From Antedon mediterranea (Eukaryota > Echinodermata > Crinoidea > Comatulida > Antedonidae): a stretch of DNA of 64,000 nucleotides. The translations under genes and the position numbers were made by a program. The DNA lies in the NCBI RefSeq assembly GCF_964355755.1, contig NC_092676.1, positions 17,776,288 through 17,840,287 of the forward strand, written 5' to 3'. Of the stretch, positions 48,243-61,395 are shown in pieces (position 1 is the stretch's first letter; each line of letters opens with the position of its first letter). The notes below the pieces were generated by a model. It worked only from the letters and a program-made list of their open reading frames with translations, had not been told where the DNA came from and made no database searches.

Positions 48243-50355
48243 AATAATTTGTATCAAGATTTTTTTATGTAGCACCTGTACAATCTATATGACTGTACTT
48301 ATTATCTACAGATGACTCAGCCAGGGAGGAGTAGAAATACTTCTATTTCAACATGATTCTTTAATTTATTTCTTGGATAGTCGATTATAAAAAAGTATAC
48401 ATTTGAAAACATACAAATATAATGAATTACTGCTGAATTATTTTTCTGGCTGTTTTTATTTAGCTTTTTTTTTATGATTTTATCATCTCCATTGAGATCT
48501 GACCATCGATACCTGCAGCATTGTCATTTTTTCAGCAATTTGCCTTTAGATTAATATAATAAATTAATGTTTTAAAAAAATATTTATTTTTGTTGTCTCT
48601 TTTGCCTTTTATTGAACCATTTAATTGTTGATATTTTAAATTTATTTTTTCTTTTAATTTTTTAAACCTTTTTTTTTGTTTTCTGCAATGATATTACAAA
48701 TTAATTATGTAGTGATGATATTATAAAGTAAAAAATTAATTAACAGAGAAATAAATGTGTTCTAATCTGTTATAAAAAAAATATTGGCCTGTATCTATGT
48801 TTTTAAAACTTTTATTATTTTGAAATTTGTGTTGTAAATATTCATACAGCATGACTGTAACATATTGAAATTTAATGAAGCAATTAACATTGTTATATCA
48901 CACTTTGGAGGAAATATTTCCTCCATGATCACACTGTTGTCAAATTTAACTGATGGATTTCTTTCCTATGGCACTGTAAAATTTAGAATGAACATACGGT
49001 AATTTGAATTATTTCATCTGGATGCATATTTTACCATGCTGATAGGCCTCATCCACTAGATACAGCGAGATATAATTTTGTAACTTCCTTGATTATTGTA
49101 ACTCAGTAGGCCTATAGTACTGTATCTATTTATAGACCACAGTGATCACTTTAAAAGACTGAGTACAGTACTATTTGAGCAGCTGAAAAGGTTTTTTTCT
49201 TACAATGTGGCTGGTTTATGAAGTGTTTACACTAGACTAGCAGGCACAAGCGATAACAAAAGGAAAACTGCATAATTTACTACAAATGATTGATATACTA
49301 AGATCCAAAGAAAATTAATGTGTTTTGCCTTTAAGTTTTTCAAATTTACAAAATAGACAATTCAACATATTACTGTATTATTGCCTGAATTTTACGTGAA
49401 CAATTTGAGGCTGGAAAACCTGTTGAATCAAGAAAGGAAAAATTAATTACAAGGACATTTGAGTCTTAATTCTATGAAATTCCTCTTGAGAAAGAATTTT
49501 AAAATAAAAATTAATTGTTCAGTGTAAAAGTGTAAGTAAATGTAGGCTACTATCAAAATAAACAAAAATAAATAAGTTTTAGTTTTTATGTGATTAAGCT
49601 TTTAGAATTTACAGTTTTAACACAAATGTAATTTTGAATCATGATCCATTCATTTTACTGCCCATGGCCACCATACCTCTACTAATGTTAGTAACTAACA
49701 GTACAAAATGATCTTTATTACAACATTTATTTCAACAAAGTGAAACAAAATATAATTTGATTGAGAGATTGGTAAAATTATAAAGTTGTCTCCAATACTG
49801 TAGCATTTTGGTTTGTTGATTAAAACAATTTATGGTCTGTACCCTTGATCTACACCCAAACAATACATACAGTTACATTTGATTGTTTTTTAAACATTTA
49901 ATCCCCAAATTTAGTTTGTTTATATTGTTCCAGGCTTTTTCTTCAGGGTCGTTTTAGTAGGATTAGTGGGGTTTTAGTGTAGATTTCTTTACGTTTGTTT
50001 ATTGTTCACAATTTTTTATTTGTTCTTCCTCAAGTATTGTTCAGTCTTTCGTTTGCTACGCGGCCATTATTACGCTATACAAAGCCTGTGTGTGAGTCAT
50101 GTGGCTGCAGTTTTTCTCAATTTAATTTTTTCAAAATTGTTTACAATGAAACTCTCTGGTGACTTAATAGTATTTTGGTAAGGTTTTACTGTTATGTTTT
50201 GTCTTTATTAAATTTTCATTGTGTAATTAGTAAAAAGTTCTGTTTGAAGGACTTAAATGAATATCAAATCATCATGTTCTTAATGACTCTGTGTCTCTGG
50301 GCCTAAAGTTTATTGAAAATTCTCAATTTTGCTTATGAATATGATTTTATTATTT
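48243..50355. other. Two kilobases without recognisable genes
   Basis: AT-rich with long T runs. A 35-bp frame after a good acceptor (tatctacag at about 48311) ends quickly and could be a terminal exon or 3' UTR of an unseen plus-strand gene, but phase does not fit the candidate exon at 42937. Possible donor gtaagg near 50178. Nothing firm. Confidence 0.35.
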
Positions 50356-50663
50356 CAAATTGGGGAAAACCCGGTATTTTCGCTGAAAAGTTAAGAGTCT
50401 TCCATTTGTTTTGGCCTCACGATCGATCGAAAAGTGGGCGAATTACAGGTGAAAAACAAAAATATCAATCCGCGCGCAATGCATTTTGGGATTTATAGCG
50501 GGCCGCTATAATTATTAGAATCGACTTATTTTTCACATTTTTAACCGTTTAAAGACGAAAAAAGTTATCGCAATAGTACCATATAGTATTATTTTTACAT
50601 TAAATATAGTTTGTGATCTTAAATTACTGTAGATCTAAAAAACGTAGGGAAGGGGGCTTTAAG
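50356..50663. repeat. 300-bp direct repeat, copy A
   Basis: Begins CAAATTGGGGAAAACCCGG and ends GGGGGCTTTAAG. It matches 51165-51467 almost base for base apart from a 5-bp indel and a few substitutions. Contains ATGCATTTTGGGATTTATAG, which resembles a ZNF143-type promoter motif. Confidence 0.9.
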
Positions 50664-50864
50664 TGTAGGCAAGATCTACTTTTGCTACTACTTATCATTT
50701 TGATGTTTCTGTTTTAAAACAAATGTACCTTGCTGAATGAATTAAGCTACATTCTTGTTGTTAGATAATGAAAAACCTTATCAAGAATTGAATGGCGCTA
50801 TCTTGTGAAACAGAAAAAAGTGTGAATGTTTAGCTTAAAGACCCCTTCCCTGCAATTTTGGACG

Positions 50865-51467
50865 TTTTTTGGAAAATAATACATATATATCACTTTAAAA
50901 ACATTAAACCATGTCATTCCTTGTCTTAAATGTATGTTTTATGGTAAATTATGATAAAAAGTGAGAAACAATGCACTACCTAAGTAGCTCGCGGCGATCG
51001 ACCTCTCGTGGACGGTCTCAGGCCTAGCCTAGCTAGGCTTAGTTTTGTAGGCCTAGCTGGTAAACATCGGTAACGTACGAACATCGTACGCTAGCTATAT
51101 ACCTAGCCTGACGTTGTATAGTTGCTGCATTAATTGTCTTTCTATTTTTGCCAGACCGTTGATACAAATTGGGGAAAACCCGGTATTTTCGCTGAAAAGT
51201 TAGGAGTCTTCCATTTGTTTTGGCTTCACGATCGATCGAAAAGTGGGCGAATTACAGGTGAAAAACAAAAATATCAATCCGCGCGCAATGCATTTTGGGA
51301 TTTATAGCGGGCCGCTATAATTATTAAAATCGATTTATTTTTCACATTTTTAACCGTTTAAAGACGAAAAAAGTTATCGCAATAGGACCATATAGTATTA
51401 TTTTTACATTAAATATAGTTTGTGATCTTAAATTAGATCTAAAAAACGTAGGGAATGGGGCTTTAAG
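50865..51467. repeat. Segmental duplication containing copy B
   Basis: The last 303 bp are copy B of the direct repeat. The preceding 300 bp (ATTAAACCATGTCATTCCTT, CCTCTCGTGGACGGTCT, GGCTTAGTTTTGTAGGCCTA) recur at 60893-61194, followed there by a third, diverged copy. The whole 0.6-kb module is therefore duplicated 10 kb away in the same orientation. Confidence 0.85.
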
Positions 51468-51929
51468 CAAATTAAAATCTTTTGGCAACTTGATGGAATG
51501 GTGGTCTGCTGCCCTCTTTAAATTAATTAATGTGTGTAAAGTTATCTAATTTTTTAGTAGGCCCTATTGACAATATTGATTAGTAATTTATTCAGAGGAT
51601 TTGTGAGGAGTGTGATGGGATGATTGGATATTTTGGTTGTATGTATACTGTGTATGGTTTCTCCATATGTGGTGAATAGTTGGGATGGGATGGTTATTTT
51701 TGTATTTACTAAAAATAAAAAGTTGTCATTGTAAACATACTGTACTGTATGTTTCCATTTTTGAAAACAACATAAAAAATAGAACAATTCAATTAAAAAA
51801 TGAATTGAATACTACTGTAAATGTTCCTGATAATCTTCTTTAAAAAATAAATATTTTGCATAGTAAAATTTCATAACACATTTTCAAGATTTGTTAGTCT
51901 CACTATCTCAGATTTAAAATTCAGACACA

Positions 51930-52620
51930 AGATAATAATTAATAATAATAATTTATTGGAAACTTCACTTTTACAACAGTGGCACACTTTGATGATAAAG
52001 GTGTGTCTAAGTAAAAACATACAAGAATAATAAATAAAATTATTGACTAAGAAATGAATCGAAATAAACTCTTACAAAAAAAAAAAAAAAATTTAATATA
52101 TAAATAAATAAATAAAACAAACTTAAAAAGAATCGCAAATAAAAATGTTTAGATACACACAAAATAAATAATAAGATTAATTTCATGGTATGAATCAAAA
52201 TAAAGAGTATAACGGTGTACGTAATACTAAACACTAAAGCATAATAAAAAAAAATGTAAAAAAGACAAAAATACTTGAAAACGTATCAACATTAACTAAA
52301 CAGAAATCAAAATGACACTCAAAAGTTGAAAAGCAATTATTCACAACACAACAGCATTGACATTATTAATATTAGTTTAAAAGAGAACAATGTTTCTTCC
52401 ATAAAGATTTAGCCAATGATTTACAGAATGTGTCGATTAGAGACTCAATAATAACTTAAGATAAGCAGCAGCAAACATGCATTAATATGTAATCCAGGGT
52501 TCTACACATGGGTCATAGGTTGCCAAGCAACAATTAAGTACACAAAGAAAGTGACAAATCAACTTGAGTATGGGGTTTCCCTCAATTTAGCTTAAGCTTG
52601 AACTTTGTACCTGAGTTGTT
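51930..52620 (-). mobile_element. Probable retroelement 3' region
   Basis: On the minus strand it ends in TTTCCAATAAATTATTATT with an (AAT)n tail at about 51936-51955, the usual layout of CR1/L2-type 3' ends. Upstream sequence is A/T-rich and without frame. Confidence 0.4.
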
Positions 52621-53191
52621 TGTGATGGTGCATTCCAAAATTCTACAACTAAAACAGTTCATTGCTTCTGGTATGTTTACTACTGCTGTACTACCATATT
52701 GGGTGGATATCTACTATAACATTTTCAGCACATTGGATTTGTAAACTTTGTTTGTTTGAACAGCTTTTATGTGTGCTTTTCAAATTGGGTAAATAATTGT
52801 TTCTATATCTACTGTAAACTTGTCAGATACAAGGAAGGTAAACCTACATACTGTATTTATACTACTAATTATGTTTAGCCAAGTATTGTAGTAGTCAGGT
52901 ATTTATTTTTTATTCTTTTAAATATATTTTTCTATGCCTAACGTAACTTCTATATTGGGTGGATATACTGTAGCATAAAAAACTACAACACTGAGATTTT
53001 GGGGTAGTAACAAAGTGCGAGGCAGCGAGGCACGCGAGGCAGGGAAGGCATGCGAGGCAAGTCAGAAATTTATGCGAGGCATCGTTTTACCATCATCAAA
53101 AAATGCGAGGCATCATTTTATCATTTTTCAAAATTGCAAGGCAGGAAATCACCGAAATTGAAGTAGCCTGCCTAGGCCTAGGCCCGCTAGG

Positions 53192-54020
53192 CTAGTTTCC
53201 TTTTCCACCTGCCTTGTATTTTAACCAACTTTATCCTGAATATCACAGCTTAGAATTAGTAGGCCTACTTTAATGAAGAAAAATCACATAAAAGTAACAA
53301 TAAATCCATTAAATTGGTGATTTTACAGACGTTGTTTTTCTCGCATTTCGCACATTCAATGTTCAATATTTTGGTTTCTATGGAACGCCAAAAGAGCAAA
53401 ATTAATTAGAGGGCTAAAAACTCTGTGGAATCCATTTATATTTAACGCATTATTTGGTGAAAATCAAGTACAATTTCAATAGATTTTGTCACTGTCAGTA
53501 AGGAAAAATGTTACTGTTGATAATGTACACGGTTTCGTTAACCTTTTAAAGAATAAAATAGAAAAATTCATCATAATATCCTTAGTAGGATGTCCTAGGT
53601 GGTCTAGAATGGGGAGTGATGTTGATTTAGGATCGATTATTATTCTTTGAAAACAGAACAGTATCAGCAGTAACATATTACAGCATTTTTATTGACAAAT
53701 TAACAAATATATTGAAATAAAACGTGTTTTTCACCAATAAATGCACGAGAAATTGACGCATTCCACTGAGTTTTAGTCCTCTATTATCGTTGCTCTTTTG
53801 GCGCTCCATAGAAACAAAAATATTGAACATTGAATAAGTGAAATTCGCGAACAGTGTGCGAGAAACACGCCTGTAAAATCATTAATTTAAGGATTTATTT
53901 GTTACTTTTTATGTGATTCTTTCATTAAAGTACTCATGAGGTATACTTCTAAGGTGTGGTATTCACACGATAAAGTTAGTTATCAAATTTGGAGTAAAAA
54001 TACAAGCGAAGGAAACTAGC
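53192..54020. repeat. Foldback (palindromic) repeat
   Basis: The arm beginning CTAGTTTCCTT is inversely repeated to end AAGGAAACTAG. Arms of about 300 bp share GTTCAATATTTT, TTTCTATGGA and the GCCAAAAGAGCA region. The spacer is about 200 bp. Confidence 0.75.
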
Positions 54021-54376
54021 GCCAGGTTTATTAGTACGTACATGGACAACAATAAATAAAAATCGTTCGTAATATACCTAGCTTACTAAAACAGGAATAG
54101 TGTATCATTATTAAATATTACACCGACTATTATTATATCAAAATTGATTAAATTATTTTCTACATAGGCCTCTTATCTAGGTTAGGGCTAAGCATATTAG
54201 CTAAAGTTTAATTTTAGGCCTAGTATTACAATTGTCGGACGTAAGTCTTTTTTCACACGCGCTCCAGAATTCTGTCGCAATTTTTTTCTTTGCGGCATGT
54301 TATTGGATCGCCATATCAGTTACCTTTTATTCACCGCCAGTTATTGAACTTGTCCTGGCAATCGCTGTTCACCTTA

Positions 54377-57072
54377 AGGCTGGTTTCCTGTCGACGTAAG
54401 AACATCACTTTTGTTGCGACTACGTCGATTTGTCGTAAGAAATGCGGATTTTACAGGAAACCGATTACGATCGAAAATTTATAAAATCGACGTAACGTAA
54501 GAAAAATGGTAACGACAAACGATTTTACAGGAAACCGATGACCTAACAATTGTTGCGTTACGACGTTTTCTTCAGATTTTACAGGAAACCGGGATTTTTT
54601 ATCTTACGCTTGAATGAACGCCCTTGCGTCACGTTTCTTACGTCTCTTACGAAAGTTGACTTGAAGTCAACTTTCGCAAGAGACGTAAGCGCAATCGTAA
54701 CAAGCAACCAATGAGCGACAAGAGTTATGACGTAATGTGTATGACCTTACAGTGAAATATAGCCGGACAATAACATTTGTATGTATTTATCGTATTACTA
54801 CAATTTTAGCCCACTTTACGATGTTGTACAATGTACATACTTTACAAATGCACAGTAGTTTCAATATAATATTGTTCTAATCAGGGAGTTTACAACTCAT
54901 ATCAAAATATAATACTCTTATTTATGGACGTGCAATAAACAATCCGCATTGAAACCGACATTCTTCTGTTCTATTTGTCAGTAGAAACGTCGCGATAATG
55001 AACATTTGCAATAAGATAAGATATATAGAAAGCCCTTGTAAGCAATATAATATTATTATGTAACTTTAAAAAAAAATGTTTGCTTGATTTTGTATAATTT
55101 ATATTGTTTTGTCAAATTTATTCTTATTATAGGTAAATAATGGGTATCTAATAATAATAATAGGAATCCCGAAATGATTTGCCGTTTTTTAATTTTGAAA
55201 ACTATTTAAGGCTAGGCCTACTAAGGCCAGAATAATTAATTCATATTTTGGTTCATACAATAGTGCATAGGCCTAGCCTATTAGCCTGGCTCCTAGGCTA
55301 GTTTGATTATATTTTGGTCAAATCCATTCCTATTAGTACAGTATTAATTAAGTATTACTAGATGGTACGCTCGCTTCGCTCGCGTACCATCTAGGTCGTG
55401 CCCACAGATGGTTCTCGAATATAGGCCTACAGTAATTTCAGCGTAACAAAACTGGCGATTTCAAATGTACGTACCGTAGGACTATAATACATTGTCGTTT
55501 ACAGAAACGAATAAATAGACACGATGATTTATGTAGTCAACTAAAATTAGCACCCTGGGAATTACTTCCGAAGGAGAAACTTTTCACAAAATGAGTCCAA
55601 ATCAAAAATTTGGACTCATTTAAAGAAACCCAATTTGTGTTTTGTATGTAACATTAGGGTTGAGGGATGGGAAAGCGGATAGGTACAAAGAGGAACAATT
55701 TTTAAATATATTCTTTATCCACTCAGTAACGAAATATTTTGTTCATGTTTTATAAGCATATACATAATATACCTCTAAATACAGTAAAACATTTGCGATT
55801 TAATACTTTGTTAAAACTGTCACTGTCATAATCGATTGAAATATTAAAGTACATGTCACGATACACCACTATGACGTTTATATTTTTGGTAATTATTAAT
55901 TAATACAAACGTTGAGAAGGAACTGTCAGTATAAAGTGTATTTGTATATAATAATGTGTTTATATATCTAACAGTTTATTATTATCTAACAGGACGAACA
56001 TTCACAGTAAGAAATTTTCGATTCAAATGAGTTCCAAAAATAGTTATTTACAGTATTGTCAAAGTATTGCAAGTTTATTCTCAAAGGGCCCATATATTTA
56101 CCTACCGTATGTGTTAAGCCAAGGGCTCATAAATTTACCTACAGTACTTGTGTTAAACCAAACTCTGGCAGACTGAGAGATTGGGATGTTCCATTCATCG
56201 CAAATCAATACATTTGTATAATCGTATATTAAATCTATCAAAATAGTATTTTTTAAAGAAAATCGGCCTGTCTTCAACATTATGATGGTGTACTCTAGCT
56301 GTTCAACCGGTTTTCAGCTATTAAAAACAATTATCGTAGGAGGAGATAGGAAAATGCGAAGCCTCCTCGCATTTTTGTGGCGGGTATTTTTCAAGATGGA
56401 CATCCATTAGACAGTGTATACCACGATCGGAAAACACCCCTATTTGGGGAAAATCGTTGAACCTAAATTTGTTTTAATCGTCAATAACTAATTATCTAAC
56501 TTAATTTAATTAGTAAACAGGGTTACATCAGGTGGTTAAAATCAGTACCGAAAGTACGAACCAACTTTATATACCATTGAGTGAAAATTCTAGAAGTAAG
56601 GCGCGATTTACCGAATTTTGCCCTTACGTAAATTTATATATAGATTACTAATACTAGGGCCTAGCCTATCTACTAAAAATAATATGTTGGTGTGCTGCAC
56701 TGACACTGAGTAGCTACAGGTACAATAACAACATTCAACATTTCGCGCGAAAAATGATAAAACCCGCTCTAAAAAGAAACACCAATCATAGATGTTGTTT
56801 CAAATACGTCATAAATCTGACCGACGAAAGAAAAAAATTTCAACTTTCGTAACAACACTAAAATCGACGTAAGCATACGACGTGTGTTTCACAGCCAAAA
56901 TTTCAACTTTCGGGAGCAGCATAACTACAGATGTTTCTCTGCGGCCTGACACGATCTTGACTAACGTCAACGACGTCAATTTTTTCTCAACTTTCGTAAG
57001 AGACGTAAGAAACGTATGAAACGCAAGAGTCGTTGCAAAATTCGACTTCTTACGTCGACAGGAAACCAGCCT
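54377..57072. mobile_element. PIF/Harbinger-like non-autonomous element, TTA target duplication
   Basis: 26-bp perfect inverted ends (AGGCTGGTTTCCTGTCGACG at the left) are flanked by TTA at 54374-54376 and 57073-57075. A 3-bp TWA duplication is the hallmark of PIF/Harbinger insertions. Subterminal ACAGGAAACC repeats occur at the left and CGTAAGA-type repeats at both sides. Internal hairpins lie at 54637-54689, 55358-55394 and 55589-55621. No transposase or Myb-like frame is seen, so it is non-autonomous at 2.7 kb. Confidence 0.8.
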
Positions 57073-58124
57073 TTATTTGCGAGAGAGGTACACGTACGTT
57101 GTTCCTAGAGAATGGAATGTCAAAAATGTCTTTGGCACGCCGCTCAGAGAGAAGTCTGTGCGTTGCTGCTGCTGAAACCACGTGCTATAGGAGGGGAATG
57201 CACCACAATCCTCTGAGCTGAGGGATGAATCATTCCGCTACCTGCTAAATAGTAAAGAGGGATTTTCCATCTCTCGGGTCTACCGGATCTAGGCGCAGGG
57301 GTGTGACAAAAGATTATTTTCACTCTGCTATGTTCGAGAGACATGTGAGTGAACACGCTCGAAATGCCAACAAACATTGCAGTCATTTGATGAGTGTGTC
57401 GCTATAACAATTATTGTTTATCGAAAGTTGAAGACTGTCGTTCAGATTTTTGAACCGTAGTTTGGGCACTTTTGTAAAAGTAAAATTTGACAAGATATGA
57501 CTTGAATGAAAAAACAATCGTTACATAAAAATAAACAACATGATGAGTGTATACACGAATCTATTTAGATACGCTTGTATCGATTGATTATTAGGCCTAT
57601 AATATAGCATAATAGCACGTTAAGATATGCCTCGCACCTTTTTGAAATTGTAAACTATATGCCACGCATGCCTCGCACTTTTGGAAATGATAAAATGATG
57701 CCTCGCACAAATATTTGGCATGCCGCGCTTGCCTCGCGTGCCTCGCTGCCTCGCACTTTGTCAACACTCAGATTTTGTAGCCTTTGTAGCTGTCTGCTTA
57801 ATCAAACAAGGTAGGCCTACCTTGTTTCCTTTATACTAAATAAGCCAGTATTTCAGATACAATTATCAATCATGCTTTTTATAGTGGTAGATATTGTGGG
57901 TATAGCCTGTTGCAGTGTTGTAGGTACAGTAGAGGCCGGATTTGTAATATTCACAAGAAAAGAAGGACTATAGAATTTCAAACCTGTTTTATTATGGGCT
58001 TGTTTTGAATGACTAGTTTTGAAAAGCATTTGGTATTTTGATTTGAACTGAAAGAAACTGGATGAAAATACTCGGTTCCAGAATATAGAGCATTCTTGAG
58101 TATGACTATAATAATGGATGATCT

Positions 58125-59351
58125 ATTATTCTTCTAGATTTATCCGCAGCCTTTGACACGGTAGATCACCATATACTTGTAAACAGACTTAAAGATAACT
58201 ATGGGGTAATAGGAAATGCTAGTAACTGGATTAAAACATACGTCGAAGACAGATATCATATTGTAAAGTCACTTTAAATGGATCTGAATCAAGTATATTT
58301 CATCTTAGCTCTGGTGTCCCACAAGGGTCCACAATTAGTCCCCCACTTTTTACCACTTACATTAAACCTATTGCTGACATTATTAAGTCTCATGGGATAC
58401 TTTTTCATCTATACACAGATGACACTCAATTGTATACCAGCTTTAACCCTAAAGTGCCAGGGGATCTCGAAGTTGCCATTTATAGAATTACTAAATGTAT
58501 TAATGATCCTAGTATTTGGATGTACAAAAATCCACTTAATGAATCAAAAACAGAGTTATTAGTTTTAACTCCACCAAAAGTCGACATTAGTAATAGAAAT
58601 ATTCAACTGAATATTGGTGAAATTATTGTTAAACCCTCCAACACAGTTAGAAATCTTGGTGTGGTGTTTGATGTTTTTCTTCGTATGACACCCCACATTG
58701 ATAATGTCTGCCGTACTGTACATTTTTTCTTAAGGGCATTGCGTAGAATAAGAAATTGTTTAGACAAAAAAACGTGTACCGAGGCTTTGAGGTCACTAAT
58801 TCTATCCAGGTTAGATTATTGTAACTCACTATTTGTTGGAATGTCCAAACATAACGTTTCGAGATTACAAAAGCTTCAGAACCGGGCTGCCAGGTTAATT
58901 TACCAAGTACCTATGTTTGTTAGTTCTAGACCTCTGCTTTATGAATTGCATTGGCTACCTGTTGAAAGTAGAATCACTTTTAAAGTGTTACTTTATGTCT
59001 ACAATTGTATAAATAATAATGCGCCCTGTTATCTGAGCAATCTCTTACGGGTGTATAGATGTGCTAAGAGAGGCCTGATAGGTCCGAGATAGATCACACT
59101 AGATTGGATCACTGTCTCGAAAAGCGGACCTCTGGAAATAATACTTTCTCAAAATTTGGACCGGTGATGTGGAACGAACTCCCGTCTGTGATCTGGGAAC
59201 AAACCACGGTTTTAAAATTTAAAAAATCCCTCAAAACACATCTATTTCCTAAGAAGTGACTCATTGTTGGGTGTGCTGATGTAAAGCGCTTTGATCATTT
59301 TATACTAATTTGGAAAAGCGCTATATAAATAAAATAATAATAATAATAATT
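58125..59351 (+). mobile_element. CR1/L2-like retrotransposon, frameshifted 3' half
   Basis: Reverse-transcriptase motifs appear in three frames: D-L-S-A-A-F-D-T-V-D-H (from 58137), then S-G-V-P-Q-G-S and Y-T-D-D-T-Q-L-Y (from about 58268), then W-N-E-L-P and F-K-K-S-L-K-T-H-L-F (about 59083-59259). At least two frameshifts inactivate it. The catalytic motif reads Y-T-D-D rather than Y-A-D-D. The 3' end has GCGCTATATAAATA and an (ATA)n tail, characteristic of L2-type elements. Truncated 5'. Confidence 0.85.
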
Positions 59352-60892
59352 ATATTTTTGCCCATTAATTAAAAATTCAACAAAAAAGAAATCAGTTTTT
59401 TGTTTTTGCTAATAATATCAACGGCAACCATCCAGAACAGCGACAACAACCACCCCCTGTACATTCTTTCCGACGGCACTCAAAAAAGCTGGTGACATCC
59501 CTGTAACTATTCAACAAAAATTATTATGTTCAGTTGTTGTTTAAATCACTGGATTGTGCAGTAACAATTTGATACTATTATAGGCACATGATGGAATGTT
59601 ATATTAAAAAGTAGATTAGGCCTATTGTAAAAGATTGTGTACAAAACACATTTGGACATTTTAAATGGAACCAAAATTATACTGAATTATACAAACTGTG
59701 TATGTTTTGATAAATCCCACTTTGTCAATATTCAATGTAACAGAATGATTTCAATGGAAAAATTTAGTCTGTAGTTTAATTAGATTTTTAATCAGATTTA
59801 CATTGGCATTGAGAACATCTTTTTCTTTTGAAAACAATAAGCTTCATTGAATAGTCTACATATAATATTGTATCATTGAATTTTACAATAGATGCCTGGT
59901 ATTGATAAAAATCGCACATAAATTGAAAATATCGGTAATTAAGGATTTCTAATTTACTATAAATTCACGTTTAACAATTGATTGTCATCGGATTTAGACA
60001 TTTCTTTTTTAAAAACCAATTTGGATTAAATAAAGGCACTGATCTTATTAAATTTCATTCAATACTACAAACTAGATTTACAATCATGATGGTCATTGGC
60101 TTTCAAAATGGGCAAGGATAGGTTTTTGAAATGATTCTTTGATTGTTACCAAAATATACTTGAAGTTATGAGACTTTCACCTTGTTTACCTGTTCAGGTG
60201 TATTTTTATTTTCATTGTTTTCACTCTTGTTTATTACAATGAGTTTTATTTCAAGGTGAATCCTCTTGTACTAAACTCAATAGCTGTAGTTACAGTCTTC
60301 TTCCATAATTTCATCAAGCTCAACCTCTATCATTTTACTCTATCTTTGCATGGAATTGTTTTTTACCTTTAATGGTTTGTTTAATTTAGAATAGTTTTAA
60401 TTTATGGTTTTGAGACTGCTTTGTTGGTCCATCTGTCTTTAGTAGAATATTTTTCTATTGCAAACCAAAGACTTCTCGGTAAGTACACTAACTATTCAGT
60501 TCTTCCTTCATTTTTTCATCAGGCTCAACCTCCCATCTTTATTGCATGGAAAGGTTTTCATAATTATTAATTTTAAATAATTGTTTTTAATCTATGAGCT
60601 AATTGGTTCATCTGTAAAGAATATAGAGGAATAATTCTAGAACTTAACTGTACTACCGACCTTTGGCTGTATTACAGTACTGTACTGATTGAAATTCACT
60701 ATATCAAACTATTAGTTTGGTAGTAGATTTTCATAGTGAAAGTAATAGTAAAACTAGCTTATTTTTGCTGTTGTAATTTTTAGTGTAGAAAAGGTACCAT
60801 AGTTTCTACTTGATAGTTAGGTTGATAATTTTGCTAGTTTTACTGCAAAAAAACATCTTGGTTAAATCAAAATACTGTAGTTAAAGATAAAT
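59352..60892. other. Gene-free AT-rich interval
   Basis: No frame, splice pair or repeat structure that I can support. Two loosely similar segments around 60290-60420 and 60500-60610 (CAAGCTCAACCTC and CAGGCTCAACCTCC followed by TTGCATGGAA) suggest an old tandem duplication. Confidence 0.4.
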
Positions 60893-61395
60893 TGTTGACG
60901 TTTTGTAAAAATAATTCATATATTACTTTAAAAGCATTAAACCAGGTCATTCCTTAATTTTAAATGTACGTTTTACGGTAAATTATGATAGAAACAATGG
61001 CTGCACTACTGTACCTAATTTAGCTCACAATGAACGTCCTCTCGTGGACGGTCTTTAGGCCTAGTATAGCTAGGCTCAGTTTTGTAGGCCTAGCTAGTAA
61101 ATAGTACAGTAGTAACGTACGGACATCGTATGCTAGCTATTGGCCTGCTTGACTGCATTAATTTCCTTTCTGTTTTTGCCAAAATCCGTTAATAAAAATT
61201 GGGGGAAAAAGTTACAATTCTTCCATTTGTTTTGGCCTTCACAATCGATCGAAAGTGGGTGAATCAAGAAAAAAAAAATATATCAATCCGCGCGTAAAGC
61301 ATATTGAGATTTATAGCGGGCCCTTTAAATTATAGAATCAACTTACTTTTCACATTGGTCCTATTTAGTTATCGCAATAGGACCATATAGTATAT
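60893..61395. repeat. Segmental duplication partner of 50865-51467
   Basis: Diverged copy: ATTAAACCAGGTCATTCCTT, CCTCTCGTGGACGGTCT, GTACGGACATCGTATGCTAG, then CCATTTGTTTTGGCCTTCAC and TCGCAATAGGACCATATAGT. Several small deletions relative to the 51-kb copy. Confidence 0.8.

Larger units (their letters stand above)
53010..57761. mobile_element. 4.75-kb inverted-repeat element with nested insertions
   Basis: The ends match perfectly for 32 bp in inverse orientation (ACAAAGTGCGAGGCAGCGAG at the left), then continue as diverged TGCGAGGCA-repeat arms for about 140 bp. Outside, CAACACTGAGATTTTG (52986-53001) and CAACACTCAGATTTTG (57762-57777) are direct repeats with one mismatch. It contains a foldback (53192-54020) and a TTA-flanked element (54377-57072). 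No transposase frame. Confidence 0.75.

Noticed and set aside
57033-57386. Overlapping frames of 62 and 80 codons beside the Harbinger-like element
   Set aside because: Neither has a recognisable domain; they lie in the outer transposon and overlap each other.
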